Shown in pieces: positions 36,232-44,779 of a DNA stretch of 64,000 bases. Location: positions 5,384,274 through 5,448,273 of the forward strand of contig NZ_KK073875.1 of NCBI RefSeq assembly GCF_000585395.1, read 5' to 3'. This stretch comes from Saccharibacillus sacchari DSM 19268 (GTDB lineage Bacteria > Bacillota > Bacilli > Paenibacillales > Paenibacillaceae). Position numbers and translations under genes: made by a program. Within the stretch, counting starts at the first letter, position 1. Every line of letters starts with the position of its first letter. The notes below the pieces were generated by a model that ran no database searches, was not told the origin of the DNA, and saw only the letters and a program-made list of their open reading frames with translations.

Positions 36232-37224
36232 CTAATTCAGGTAAGCACGCAGAATCGCCAGATCGCGACAACGGATAAAATGCCCCGAATAGCTCTTGGG
36301 TTGATCGTTCTCCATCAAACTCAGTGCTTCGTCCGGCTTTACCCACATCGCCGCAAATCCGCCTGCCTGCTCTTCCTCGGTAAACGCAGACTCGCCCGGC
36401 GATCCGACAAGCTCGGCCGAATAGGCATACGAAAACTGCTTGAGCTTATATTCCGCAATATACTCCGCCGTCATGCCGATCGTCCCCGTTACTTCGATCT
36501 CCGCACCGGACTCTTCGCGCATTTCGCGGCGAAGCGCCGAATAGACGTCTTCGCCCGGTTCGATTCCGCCGCCCGGCAGCTTATGGTAGCCGTCTTTGGC
36601 AACATGCATCAGCGCCATCCGACCTGCTCCGTCCGTTAGCACGGCCCGAGCCGCTTGTCGCAGGGCAAAGCCATGTTCGTCCGCGGGCTTATCGGGGTTC
36701 CGGTCAGCGAACAGTTCCGCATCCCGAATCTCGACGAGGAGTTCCGGCTTCGCGTAATCGAACAGACAAAAGTCCGAGTCCTGCACGGGATAGCTTTCTC
36801 CTACTTTTACATATCCGGCATGGGCATAAAATCGTTGATTGCGCGTGCTTCCGGCAGGCGTATCAAGCGACCACGTCCGAGCCTGCGGATAATAACGCTC
36901 AATAGCCTCCATCGCCTGCTTACCGATGCCCCGGCCATGCAGTGCAGGATCGATAAACAGCGAGCCCAATCGAAACGTTCCATCACCCAAGTCGAATATC
37001 CGGGCTCCGCCCGCAACTCTTTGTTGCGATTCGATCACAAGATAACTTCCGTCACCAAGCCCTTCTTCGTGCCATTCTATCGTTTCAATACCCTCCGGCA
37101 TCATTCCGTAACGGCGAAGGTCTTCCGCGAACGCAGCGATCGCGATTCGGCGTAATTCCTCCAGTTGAAAAGATTGAACGGGAGATACGGTTACGATCTG
37201 TTTGGCTTCTTTTTGCACGGACAT
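36232..37224 (-). CDS. GNAT acetyltransferase fused to Nudix hydrolase
   Basis: Two enzymes in one chain, substrates unknown. 330 residues from ATG 37224 after AAGGAGCG. The GNAT domain spans about 10-150, with the acetyl-CoA loop LFIDPALHGRGIGKQAMEAI and the C-terminal strand pair YAHAGYVKVGESY. The Nudix domain is at about 190-325 with a full Nudix box GGGIEPGEDVYSALRREMREESGAEI (G, E, RE, EE and G all in place), so it should be active. The two parts may act on the same metabolite or couple nucleotide clean-up with acetylation. A small membrane gene lies upstream on the same strand. Confidence 0.88.
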   Translation of the reverse strand: MSVQKEAKQIVTVSPVQSFQLEELRRIAIAAFAEDLRRYGMMPEGIETIEWHEEGLGDGSYLVIESQQRVAGGARIFDLGDGTFRLGSLFIDPALHGRGIGKQAMEAIERYYPQARTWSLDTPAGSTRNQRFYAHAGYVKVGESYPVQDSDFCLFDYAKPELLVEIRDAELFADRNPDKPADEHGFALRQAARAVLTDGAGRMALMHVAKDGYHKLPGGGIEPGEDVYSALRREMREESGAEIEVTGTIGMTAEYIAEYKLKQFSYAYSAELVGSPGESAFTEEEQAGGFAAMWVKPDEALSLMENDQPKSYSGHFIRCRDLAILRAYLN

Positions 37225-37265
37225 TAGAATCGCTCCTTGGTTCGATATAAGTATCAAGCGCAGCC

Positions 37266-37406
37266 CTATAGACGTCTAAGTTCTTTCAAAATCTGATCCA
37301 GCTTGTGCGCAATCTGTTCGTCCGCTTCGGCTTTTCTTTTCAACCTGGATTCGATAATCGAGATCTCGATCGCGACGAACACTAATATGACGAAGATCAA
37401 AAACAT
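37266..37406 (-). CDS. Small single-span membrane protein (DUF4083-like)
   Basis: 46 residues, read directly from the sequence: MFLIFVILVFVAIEI forms one membrane helix, followed by a basic stretch and an amphipathic helix QIAHKLDQILKELRRL. GGGAGG stands seven bases before the ATG. The shape matches small Bacillota membrane peptides of the DUF4083 type as I recall them. It lies 41 bases before the GNAT-Nudix gene and is likely on the same transcript. Confidence 0.7.
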   Translation of the reverse strand: MFLIFVILVFVAIEISIIESRLKRKAEADEQIAHKLDQILKELRRL

Positions 37407-37737
37407 GATGCAACCTCCCTTTTCTCACCTTTATAAAAAGAACGAGTGTTTGAAAGGAATGGTTACGCGCATCGGTTCGTTCGATCTGATCGGGCAAGCT
37501 TAACCTGGAGACGCTGATTTATAACAGAATGAGAAAACCCTTAGTGATGAAAAATCCGCAAAATGAACTCTGCATCCGGCACGTCGAGTTCATGATAAGC
37601 GCAATAGTACTCAAGTTTCCCTGCCTGACAGACTTCGCTTGCACCGCCAATCCTCCACCTTCCTATCTCACGTCACCTTCCAACGCACATCTGCCAATTT
37701 CTCTCTATTATATCTAACGTCCTTTTTTTAAGCAGAG
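37407..37737. other. Gene-free stretch
   Basis: About 330 bases between the small membrane gene and the metallophosphoesterase terminator. The short frames here lack ribosome sites. It must hold the promoter of the GNAT-Nudix transcript; I cannot assign it. Confidence 0.4.
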
Positions 37738-37772
37738 AAAAAAAGCACCTGCCGAATGACTTCGGCAGATGC
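37738..37772 (-). terminator. Terminator of the metallophosphoesterase gene
   Basis: GCACCTGCCGAA / TTCGGCAGATGC followed on the minus strand by seven T. 22 bases past the stop. Confidence 0.85.
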
Positions 37773-37793
37773 TTCATAAATTCGTGATTCAGA

Positions 37794-38984
37794 TTAAGCC
37801 TGCGGGACGGAAGCTGGAAGGCTCACCTCGTATTCCGCACCGGCGATCCAGGAACGCTTCACAAAGTCACGACCGCGAACGACAATCCGATCCTCGTAAA
37901 TCTCGACCTGCAGCCCTTCGCTTCCGGTCAGATGCTCGTCTTGGTCCGTCCAGAGGTAGGCGACTGATGAGGCATTGAACATGGACGGCATCGCGCCTTG
38001 TCCATCGAACATCATCCGCTCGGCTTCCAACTGCCAGTGCGTGTGTCCGGTGAACAGAATGGCTTGCGGATAACCGGACAGCACTTCCTTCAAAGCTGCA
38101 TCCTGATTCACTCCATACCAGCCCTGCTCGCTCATGGAACCCGCCACGGTATCGCGAAGCGGTTGATGCAAAAAGATGAAGATCGGTCGATCCGACGCAG
38201 CCTCTTCGGCCAATCGATCCTGCAACCAAGTCAATTGAGCTTCGGACAGATCGCAATCCTTCGGATGCGGGCTCTCGCTGCCCAAGAAAATAAAGTGATA
38301 CCCGCCGATCCAATGGTCGTGGTAAGGCGCCGCTTCTCCCGTCCCGTCGGCAAAACGACGCATGCGACGCTCCCACAATTCCCGCGCCCGGCCCGAAGTT
38401 GCATCGGATCCGCCCAGGCGCTCGGCCATGCCTGCCAGATCCAATCCCATCTCGGCAGCCGCTTCAGCCAGAGACTCCGCCGCGTTTGGCGGTTGTGCGG
38501 CCTGCTGCTCACCGTTCGCTGATTCAACCCGGTTTGCGTCAATCGTATCGTTTTGTTGATCGGCTTGCTTTTCTTCGACCGCTGTCCGATCTGCCCGATC
38601 CGGAAAATGACCGTCCAAGGCATCCTCCACTTTAAAGTCAGGCAAAGCGCTCAGATCGACAGGCGTTCCGCCTTCTTCCCACAACACAGCCCCGATATCA
38701 TGATTGCCGAGCGTCACATATAGCTCAGGCAAATTTGCCGGACGCCCGTTCCAAATTCGACGAAACTCGGCGTACTCGCGTGCCAATCCGCGATCCGTCA
38801 CATCTCCCGCGTGCATAATCCCCAGGCTTCTTTCGCAGTACGAAGAAATATCCTGCAACGCTTCTTCGAAATGCCGGTTGTGGATATGACCAGCCTCATC
38901 CCGAACATGCGTATCCGTGATCACCTGAAATGTCGCCAGCAGTCGTTGAGCGCTTCCCGCACCCTGTTGTTCCTTTTGCGTCAT
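37794..38984 (-). CDS. Metallophosphoesterase
   Basis: Calcineurin-like phosphoesterase, substrate unknown. 396 residues. Metal motifs in order: ITDTHVRD (about residue 22), MHAGDVTDRG, TLGNHDIG, then a His in FLHQPL and the pair GHTHW. Between residues about 140 and 205 there is an inserted polar, Ala/Glu-rich segment (DRTAVEEKQADQQ, NGEQQAAQPPNAAE) absent from most relatives and probably a disordered loop. No signal peptide. GGAGGG precedes the ATG. Next on the same strand upstream is the SMR/HAD pair, separated by 32 bases. Confidence 0.88.
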   Translation of the reverse strand: MTQKEQQGAGSAQRLLATFQVITDTHVRDEAGHIHNRHFEEALQDISSYCERSLGIMHAGDVTDRGLAREYAEFRRIWNGRPANLPELYVTLGNHDIGAVLWEEGGTPVDLSALPDFKVEDALDGHFPDRADRTAVEEKQADQQNDTIDANRVESANGEQQAAQPPNAAESLAEAAAEMGLDLAGMAERLGGSDATSGRARELWERRMRRFADGTGEAAPYHDHWIGGYHFIFLGSESPHPKDCDLSEAQLTWLQDRLAEEAASDRPIFIFLHQPLRDTVAGSMSEQGWYGVNQDAALKEVLSGYPQAILFTGHTHWQLEAERMMFDGQGAMPSMFNASSVAYLWTDQDEHLTGSEGLQVEIYEDRIVVRGRDFVKRSWIAGAEYEVSLPASVPQA

Positions 38985-39016
38985 ATCAATTCCCTCCGGT
39001 TCTCTCTATTATTGAA

Positions 39017-39352
39017 TCAAGATTCGCTCCACTTCAGCCCGACGATTCCGATCAGAATAAATCCTATCCAGACCAAAGAATTCAATTTCAACCGCTCTCC
39101 GAAAAAGTAATGCCCGACCACCCCGATCAAAGTGATGCCGACGCCTGACCAGATCGCATAAGCCACGCCCAGCGGAATATGCTTCACCGAGAAATTCAGC
39201 AGCGTGAAGCTCGCACCGTAGCAGACAAACATAAGTATGGAAGGCCACAGTCTGGAAAATCCGTCGGAAGCTTTCATCAGGACGGTACCGCTCAGCTCCA
39301 GCGCAATAGCTACGGCGAGCAGCCCCCATCCGATCGACGAATTCTGATTCAC
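39017..39352 (-). CDS. SMR family multidrug efflux protein (EmrE/QacC type)
   Basis: Small proton-coupled drug or guanidinium exporter subunit working as a dimer. 111 residues, four transmembrane helices. The essential Glu is present in the first helix (AIALELSGTVLMKAS), and the substrate-helix motif AYAIWSGVG is intact. SMR proteins of this length can be efflux pumps or Gdx-type guanidinium exporters; the sequence alone does not decide. The start overlaps the HAD gene stop by four bases, so both are translated from one message. Confidence 0.88.
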   Translation of the reverse strand: MNQNSSIGWGLLAVAIALELSGTVLMKASDGFSRLWPSILMFVCYGASFTLLNFSVKHIPLGVAYAIWSGVGITLIGVVGHYFFGERLKLNSLVWIGFILIGIVGLKWSES

Positions 39353-40122
39353 GGCTTCACCGCGCCTTCAAGCAGCCATTCGAACGAAGGGACCGTCAAG
39401 TCCGCCAGCTTAAGCACACCGTGCTCGCCGATGCCGATCTTCAGCGCGGCCCCCGCCGCTCGCGCCATTTCCATGTCTCCGTCCGTATCTCCGATCACGA
39501 TCGTCCGTTCCGGCGGAACGCCCAGACGCTCGCACGCAAGCAGGCACAAATCCGGATACGGCTTGCCCCGCTCCGCCATATCCGTGCCGATCACAACCTT
39601 GAAATAATCCTCAATGCCGAGCCAGCGCAAATGCAATCGCGCACTGTCCGTATCGTCCGCGGTGACGACAGCCATCGGGATTCCCTGCAATCGGCAGCGA
39701 TCCAAAAAGGCTTGTACGCCTGGCAGCAGCCGTGCAGGACGCACCAACTCCATCTCGTCATCGGCATGCCGCAAGCAGTCCCGCACGATCATTTTGGATT
39801 CGGCCCAAGATAGCCCCGCCCGATAACCATGCCAGACGAGAATCGCGTACATCTCATCCATCGTGCCCATCGCCAAAGGTCCGCGCTTGTCATAACCGGA
39901 TGTCCAGCCTGCCGCATCATGCTGCGTTCCCCAGATGCCCGGAATATCTTCCTGCAACATGATTAACCCGCGTTCAGCCAACAACCCGCGGAACATATCG
40001 ATCACCACATCCGCCCAAAATCCCCACATATGCGTAAAATCGAGCAGCGTGCCGTCTTTATCAAACAAAATCGCGTCCGCGCGCAGCACGTCGCGCTCTC
40101 CCTCAAGCTTCCACCCTTCCAT
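39349..40122 (-). CDS. HAD family phosphatase
   Basis: Haloacid-dehalogenase-fold hydrolase, likely a small-molecule phosphatase of the Gph/YbiV-like subgroup. 257 residues. Motif I DKDGTLL near residue 21, motif II in VVTADDTD, motif III Lys in GKPYPDL, motif IV GDTDGDMEMA, so all catalytic residues are present. A helical cap lies between motif I and II (about 35-110) with a WGTQHDAAGW segment. It is the first gene of the HAD-SMR-metallophosphoesterase group; GGAGGG precedes the ATG at 40122. Confidence 0.88.
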   Translation of the reverse strand: MEGWKLEGERDVLRADAILFDKDGTLLDFTHMWGFWADVVIDMFRGLLAERGLIMLQEDIPGIWGTQHDAAGWTSGYDKRGPLAMGTMDEMYAILVWHGYRAGLSWAESKMIVRDCLRHADDEMELVRPARLLPGVQAFLDRCRLQGIPMAVVTADDTDSARLHLRWLGIEDYFKVVIGTDMAERGKPYPDLCLLACERLGVPPERTIVIGDTDGDMEMARAAGAALKIGIGEHGVLKLADLTVPSFEWLLEGAVKP

Positions 40123-40153
40123 GTCGCGCCCTCCCGTACTCCTATAATGAGTG

Positions 40154-40197
40154 TAAAAAAAACCGCAGGACGGCGCAGCTTGCGCCCCTCCTGCGGT
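40154..40197 (-). terminator. Terminator of the UgpB-type operon
   Basis: ACCGCAGGA / TCCTGCGGT plus GGCGCA / TGCGCC inside, followed on the minus strand by a run of eight T. 35 bases past the binding-protein stop. Confidence 0.88.
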
Positions 40198-40231
40198 CGG
40201 TTTGTTCGATGCAAGTTCGGGTAGCGTACCT

Positions 40232-41617
40232 TTACTTCGAGATACGATCCAGTTCGCTTTGCGCTTTTGCTTGGGCTTCTTTCAATGCTTGCTCAGCAGG
40301 TACATTGTTGATCTGAACCTGGTCAGCCGCGACTTTCAGCGCATCCGTGATCTTGCTTCCGGTCGGGTCCTGGAACGGAACCGACGCGTGCGAAGCTTGT
40401 TGCAGCGGAACGCTGATTTGCGGGTTCTTTTCGCTGAATTCCTTGAATGCCGGATCTTCGAGCGCCGACTGGCGAACCGCGATGTAGCCTGTGTTCATCG
40501 ACCAATCCGCCGTGTTTTCCGGCTGCATGAAGTACGTGAACCATTTGAACGCCGCTTGCTGCTGTTCAGGGCTTGCTTTGGCTACGATACCGGCTTGAAT
40601 CGCGTTTGCGACCGGTTTGCCTTCGCCGACGCCTTCCCAACCCGGTTGTTCCATTGCCGCTACGATGCTAAAGTCCAGGTCGCCTTGGTCGCCGCTGGAA
40701 CCCGTGTAACCAGCCGCTTTGTTTTTCATCACGTCATCAATCGTTTTGTACCAATACTCCCAGCCTTGGCCGCCGGAGTGGATACGCATGATCTGATCTT
40801 CGTGAATCCATTTGCGGAAATGCTCCCAAGTCTCGATCCATTCCGGAGAATCGATCGTAACCGTCTTGCCGTCTTCGCTCAGCACGCTGCCGCCGCGGCT
40901 CAGCGCCGCGTCGATCATGTTGCCTTCGCCCCACATCGGTTCCCAGCCGTAGAAGGTCGTCTTGTCGCCTTCCTTCTTCGTCATCTTCGCCGCAGCGTCG
41001 GCCAGAGATTCCCATGTCTTTAAGCTCGCCGGATCAATTCCTGCCGCTTCCAACGCGTCTTTACGGTAATACATCACTTGCGTCGTTCCGTACATCGGCA
41101 GGAAATATTGTTTGCCGTCCACTTTGCCTTGGTTGAGGAATGTTTGCACGAAGTCTTCCGCCTTGAAGTTGCTGTCGGCTGCGATCATATCATCCAATTC
41201 CGCATAGTAGCCTTTGCGTGCCCAGTCGATGTTCGAGCTGAGTACGGCTGCGGGTACGTTGTTCGACGCGATGGCCGCTTGCAGCTTTTGCTCCGTTTCC
41301 GTGTAATCCGCTTGAGCGATGCCCTTTACGATTACTTCGTCTTGCGAAGCGTTGAACGCCTCGATCTTCGCCTTCATGTTATCGCCCAGATTGCCGCCCA
41401 GGCCGTACCAGAACTCGATCTCGACCGGCTTGGCCGATTCGGTTGCGGCAGGTGTCGGGCTTGCGGCAGCCGTTGGCGTCTCGCCTGTCGACGAGCCGCA
41501 AGCTGCAAGCAGCGTGAAGCTTGCCGCGAGCAGCATGGACATGCCGCCCTTCCAGCTCAATTTTTTGACACCCGATTTTTTCATCGCAAAGCGCGCTGCG
41601 TTCAGACCTTGTTTCAT
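40232..41617 (-). CDS. ABC transporter substrate-binding lipoprotein (UgpB type)
   Basis: Extracellular receptor of a CUT1-type importer for a sugar or glycerol-phosphate compound. 461 residues; lipobox LAAC with Cys40, then a Thr/Pro/Ala linker, then the binding fold from about 68 (EIEFWYGLGGNLGD). The N-terminal lobe and the LYYRKDAL-like segment MYYRKDALEAAGIDP resemble UgpB and other family 1 binding proteins. GGAGGAG precedes the ATG. It is the last gene of the operon permease-permease-binding protein and is followed by a strong terminator. No ATPase is encoded here either. The substrate cannot be read from the sequence. Confidence 0.92.
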   Translation of the reverse strand: MKQGLNAARFAMKKSGVKKLSWKGGMSMLLAASFTLLAACGSSTGETPTAAASPTPAATESAKPVEIEFWYGLGGNLGDNMKAKIEAFNASQDEVIVKGIAQADYTETEQKLQAAIASNNVPAAVLSSNIDWARKGYYAELDDMIAADSNFKAEDFVQTFLNQGKVDGKQYFLPMYGTTQVMYYRKDALEAAGIDPASLKTWESLADAAAKMTKKEGDKTTFYGWEPMWGEGNMIDAALSRGGSVLSEDGKTVTIDSPEWIETWEHFRKWIHEDQIMRIHSGGQGWEYWYKTIDDVMKNKAAGYTGSSGDQGDLDFSIVAAMEQPGWEGVGEGKPVANAIQAGIVAKASPEQQQAAFKWFTYFMQPENTADWSMNTGYIAVRQSALEDPAFKEFSEKNPQISVPLQQASHASVPFQDPTGSKITDALKVAADQVQINNVPAEQALKEAQAKAQSELDRISK

Positions 41618-41710
41618 TCTTTGTTCTCCTCCAATGGGTGTGGGATGTCCCTCTTTTTATGAATGAATGGGTTGGATCAAAAGGTTGGGCGAAGCTAGAA
41701 ATCGGATCGA

Positions 41711-42634
41711 TCAGCTCTTGTTGACGCCAGCCGACATGTTGACGCTCTGCATGATCGTCTTCTGCGCAAAAGCGAACAGGACCAATAGCGGGGCGATCGT
41801 GAATGCGCTAGCAGCCATAATCTGCGGCCAAGCCAATCCGTAAGCGCCGCCTTCGACGAAGAATCCGCGGAGTCCGGCAGACACGAGTCTCAAATCCGGA
41901 TCTTTGGTAATCAGCATCGGCCAGAAGTAGTTGTTGTACTGTTCGATGAAGGTGATCAGGATCATGACCGCGAACGACGAACGAATCAGAGGCGACATGA
42001 TCGTCCACAGGATTCGGAAGTGCGATGCTCCGTCCAATTGCCCCGCTTCGACCAACTCATGCGAGACCTGCATGAACGCCTGACGCAGCAGGAAGATCGA
42101 GAACACGCTGACGCTGTTGGAGATAATCAATCCGGCGTACGAATCCAGCAGATGCAATTCGTTCAGGATCATGTAACTCGGCAGATAGACGGCGGTGCTC
42201 GGAATCATGTAGCCGACCAGCACCATCGCGGTAAAAGGTCCTTTGAGGCGGAATTTCATATGGGTCAGCGCGTAAGCCATCATGCTGGCGTTGATCACTT
42301 GGATCACGCAGATGCAGACCGCCACGAAGATACTATTGAACATGTACCGGGCAAAAGGCGCCGAATTCCAGGCATCCGCATAATTGCTCCAGTTGATCGA
42401 TTCCGGCCAGAAGGTTGGCGGGAACTGCCAAATCTCGTCGTTCGTTTTCAAGCCGCTTGTGACCATCCAATAGAAGGGAAAGGCCATTGCCAAGCTGATC
42501 AGCGCCAACAGGACGTAACGGATCGTGCGGCCGAGACGCTCGCCGACGGGAACAAATTTGCTGCTGCGTTCGCGTTTATTTCCGCGACCGAGTTCCCGTT
42601 TTTGCTCTACTTTTCTTGCTTCGGTTATGTTCAT
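41711..42634 (-). CDS. Carbohydrate ABC transporter permease (MalG/UgpE type)
   Basis: Inner-membrane permease paired with the next gene upstream. 307 residues with a 40-residue basic, soluble N-terminus (KRERSSKFVPVGERLG) and about six membrane helices. The EAA loop appears as ELVEAGQLDGASHFRILWTI near residue 192. It overlaps the upstream permease gene by four bases (ATGA at 42631-42634), so the two are translationally coupled. 93 bases separate it from the binding-protein gene. Confidence 0.92.
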   Translation of the reverse strand: MNITEARKVEQKRELGRGNKRERSSKFVPVGERLGRTIRYVLLALISLAMAFPFYWMVTSGLKTNDEIWQFPPTFWPESINWSNYADAWNSAPFARYMFNSIFVAVCICVIQVINASMMAYALTHMKFRLKGPFTAMVLVGYMIPSTAVYLPSYMILNELHLLDSYAGLIISNSVSVFSIFLLRQAFMQVSHELVEAGQLDGASHFRILWTIMSPLIRSSFAVMILITFIEQYNNYFWPMLITKDPDLRLVSAGLRGFFVEGGAYGLAWPQIMAASAFTIAPLLVLFAFAQKTIMQSVNMSAGVNKS

Positions 42635-43509
42635 GAGTAGTGCACCAGGCGTCGGCTGAGCAGGAACGACAGTCCCGACAACAGTACGCAGATCAGAATG
42701 ATGATAACGGCGATCGCCGAAGCTTCACCGACGTTAAACGACTCAAAGGCCGATTGGTAATACATATACAACAAGGTACGCGTCGATCCGGCCGGACCGC
42801 CCTGCGTCATGACGTTGATCTGGTCATACGCTTGCAGCGATTGAATCGTCAGGATGATCGACAAGAACAGCGTCGTCGGCGAGATCAGCGGCAGCGTGAT
42901 GCCGCGGAACTTGTCCCATGCGTTCGCCCCGTCCATCGCGGCGGCTTCCATCAGATCCTGAGGCAGATTGCGCAGCGCAACCAGATAGAATACCATCGAC
43001 CAACCGATCGACTTCCAGACGGTTACGATCATGACGGCTACCAGCGCCCAGGTCGAATCCTGCAACCAACCGACAGGCGAGACTCCGATCCAGCCGAGCA
43101 CCAGATTGGCAAGTCCCACATCCGGTTCGAAGATCCATGACCAAGCAATCGAGACAGCAACGGTCGGCGTGACCCACGGCGAGAACATCATGGCTCGGAA
43201 CAATCCGGTAGAGCGCAGTTTGCTGTTCATCAGCAGCGCGAGCGCCAAGCCGCCCACAATAATCGGGATCACTGTGCCGAAGCCGAACAACAACGTGACT
43301 TTAAGGGCTTGATAGAAATCAGCGTGCGTCAGCAGATATGTATAGTTTTCCAATCCGACGAACAATTTCTCCGGACTCATAAAGTCCCACTCGGTAAAGC
43401 TCAGGTAGACGATATAACCGAGAGGACCGAACCAGAAAACCAGCAGCGGCACGAGAGCCGGCAGCGTGAAAAGAACCGCTTCCCCTTCTCTAAATGCTTT
43501 CAAACGCAA
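42631..43509 (-). CDS. Carbohydrate ABC transporter permease (MalF/UgpA type)
   Basis: First gene of the importer operon. 292 residues if the start is the TTG at 43509, which I prefer because GAGGAG stands eight bases before it and the protein then begins LRLKAFREGEAVLF as in the family. The frame is open further to 43605, but that part would overlie the promoter. About six membrane helices; EAA loop DLMEAAAMDGANAWDKFRGI. The operon faces the GbsR-type regulator at 43719, which is a good candidate controller. Confidence 0.88.
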   Translation of the reverse strand: MRLKAFREGEAVLFTLPALVPLLVFWFGPLGYIVYLSFTEWDFMSPEKLFVGLENYTYLLTHADFYQALKVTLLFGFGTVIPIIVGGLALALLMNSKLRSTGLFRAMMFSPWVTPTVAVSIAWSWIFEPDVGLANLVLGWIGVSPVGWLQDSTWALVAVMIVTVWKSIGWSMVFYLVALRNLPQDLMEAAAMDGANAWDKFRGITLPLISPTTLFLSIILTIQSLQAYDQINVMTQGGPAGSTRTLLYMYYQSAFESFNVGEASAIAVIIILICVLLSGLSFLLSRRLVHYS

Positions 43510-43595
43510 AACTCCAACTCCTCTATGTTCAATTTTTTTTGATGACTGCTTAATTTCGGCGTTTTGATGTCTGTACTTGCGATCCGTACAAACAT

Positions 43596-43607
43596 GATTG
43601 TACAATC
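43596..43607. promoter_or_regulatory. Perfect palindrome, candidate operator
   Basis: GATTGTACAATC, a perfect 12-base palindrome in the divergent region between the importer operon and the GbsR-type regulator gene. Its position fits a repressor site acting on one or both transcripts. This is inference. Confidence 0.4.
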
Positions 43608-43718
43608 GAATTGAAAAACGCAGATTATCCCAATGTTAAATCTTTAGGCAGTCTTGTAAACATTGAATATGTAAGAAGCGGGCGTATGACGTCCGAATTT
43701 CCGTTCAGGGGTGACATT

Positions 43719-44279
43719 GTGGAAAAGGAATGGATTGAGACGACACCGACGGCTTCCGTATCGCCACAGCGGAGCGAGCTGCGGAAGAAAGTGATCGAAT
43801 CTATTGCAACAACCATGGATTTGTACGGCGTGAACCATTCGTTCGGTCAGCTCTACGGCATCATGTATTTCGAAGACCGACCGATGACGCTGGAAGAAAT
43901 GAAAGATTACATGAACATGAGCAAAAGCAATATGAGCTATGCCGTGCGTTCATTAACCGAGTCGCAGATGATTTACAAACTCGACGAGAAACGCGATCGC
44001 AAAGATCAATATGTCGCCGAGACCGACTTTTTCCGCACGTTCCGAAACTTCTTCGGGGCCAAGCTGCAAAGAGAAGTGGACGTGATGCTGGAGAGCATTC
44101 GCGAGGTCACGCCGGACCTATCGGAGATCGTGCTGTCGGCGAAAACGTCGGCTGACGAACGGGAGGAAGCACTGCGGGATTTGCACAAGATGCGGCATGC
44201 GGAACAGTATTATGTATGGCTGCAAGGGTTCGTGGATCGGCTGCAAGGCGGAGATGCGTTTTTTGAAGAGAGTAGGTGA
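43719..44279 (+). CDS. GbsR/MarR family transcriptional regulator
   Basis: Winged-helix regulator. 186 residues from a GTG at 43719, preceded by AGGGGTG; the open frame reaches back to 43611, but the shorter product has the usual length for GbsR, OpcR and OpuAR. The DNA-binding region is residues about 30-95: QLYGIMYFEDRPMTLEEMKDYM then SKSNMSYAVRSLTESQMI. A helical dimer region follows. GbsR relatives in B. subtilis respond to choline or repress osmoprotectant transporters; the ligand here is unknown. It is divergent from the UgpB-type operon and probably controls it. Confidence 0.85.
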   Translation: MEKEWIETTPTASVSPQRSELRKKVIESIATTMDLYGVNHSFGQLYGIMYFEDRPMTLEEMKDYMNMSKSNMSYAVRSLTESQMIYKLDEKRDRKDQYVAETDFFRTFRNFFGAKLQREVDVMLESIREVTPDLSEIVLSAKTSADEREEALRDLHKMRHAEQYYVWLQGFVDRLQGGDAFFEESR

Positions 44280-44280
44280 A

Positions 44281-44426
44281 GGTCCTATTCGTTGTAGGAA
44301 GCTGGGGCGCTGCGGGAGAAATTCGTTCAATACGCTGTCTCGCGCATAAAGCCTCCGGCTTTATGCGCTCAAAGGCGTCTTTCACTGAATTTCTCCCTCC
44401 GCTATTAGCTTCATTTTGAATAGGAG
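44281..44426. repeat. Intergenic hairpin repeat, copy 7
   Basis: Starts two bases past the stop of the GbsR-type gene. Outer GGTCCTATTC / GAATAGGAGC, arms GGGAGAAATTC / GAATTTCTCCC, and a perfect 10 bp apical stem GCATAAAGCC / GGCTTTATGC. Confidence 0.85.
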
Positions 44427-44479
44427 CTTTTGTGGGTATGAGAAAGCCGGGCATCCGCCCGGCTTTTGCTAGTCAATAA

Positions 44480-44680
44480 GATCAAATAAATGCGAATATC
44501 CATTTATTTCGTTTATATCTTCATTTTTCGAGCGAATACATGCATATATCCATTTAATTTCTGATTTTTTCGCTTATTTTCGCCTATTCACTCCGAATAA
44601 CTGTATATATGCAGGTAATCGAAACGAATAAAGCAAGCTTCGTCAAATAACTGGATATCCGTATTTATTCCGACTCCATC
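44480..44680. repeat. AT-rich palindromic repeat cluster
   Basis: At least three or four imperfect palindromes of about 25-30 bases in the convergent gap 44280-44779. The first, AAATAAATG / CATTTATTT, is perfect in its arms; the last is AAATAACTGGATATCC then TATTTATT. The units share the words CGAATA, ATATCC and ATTTATT. Not coding. Confidence 0.5.
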
Positions 44681-44779
44681 GAAGCTGCTGCTACCTTGTC
44701 AAAGCTAAAAGTAAGATCAAGCCCGTCCGATCAAGAGCCAACAAGATACGATTACATGGATTTATTCGCAGGGTACGAA

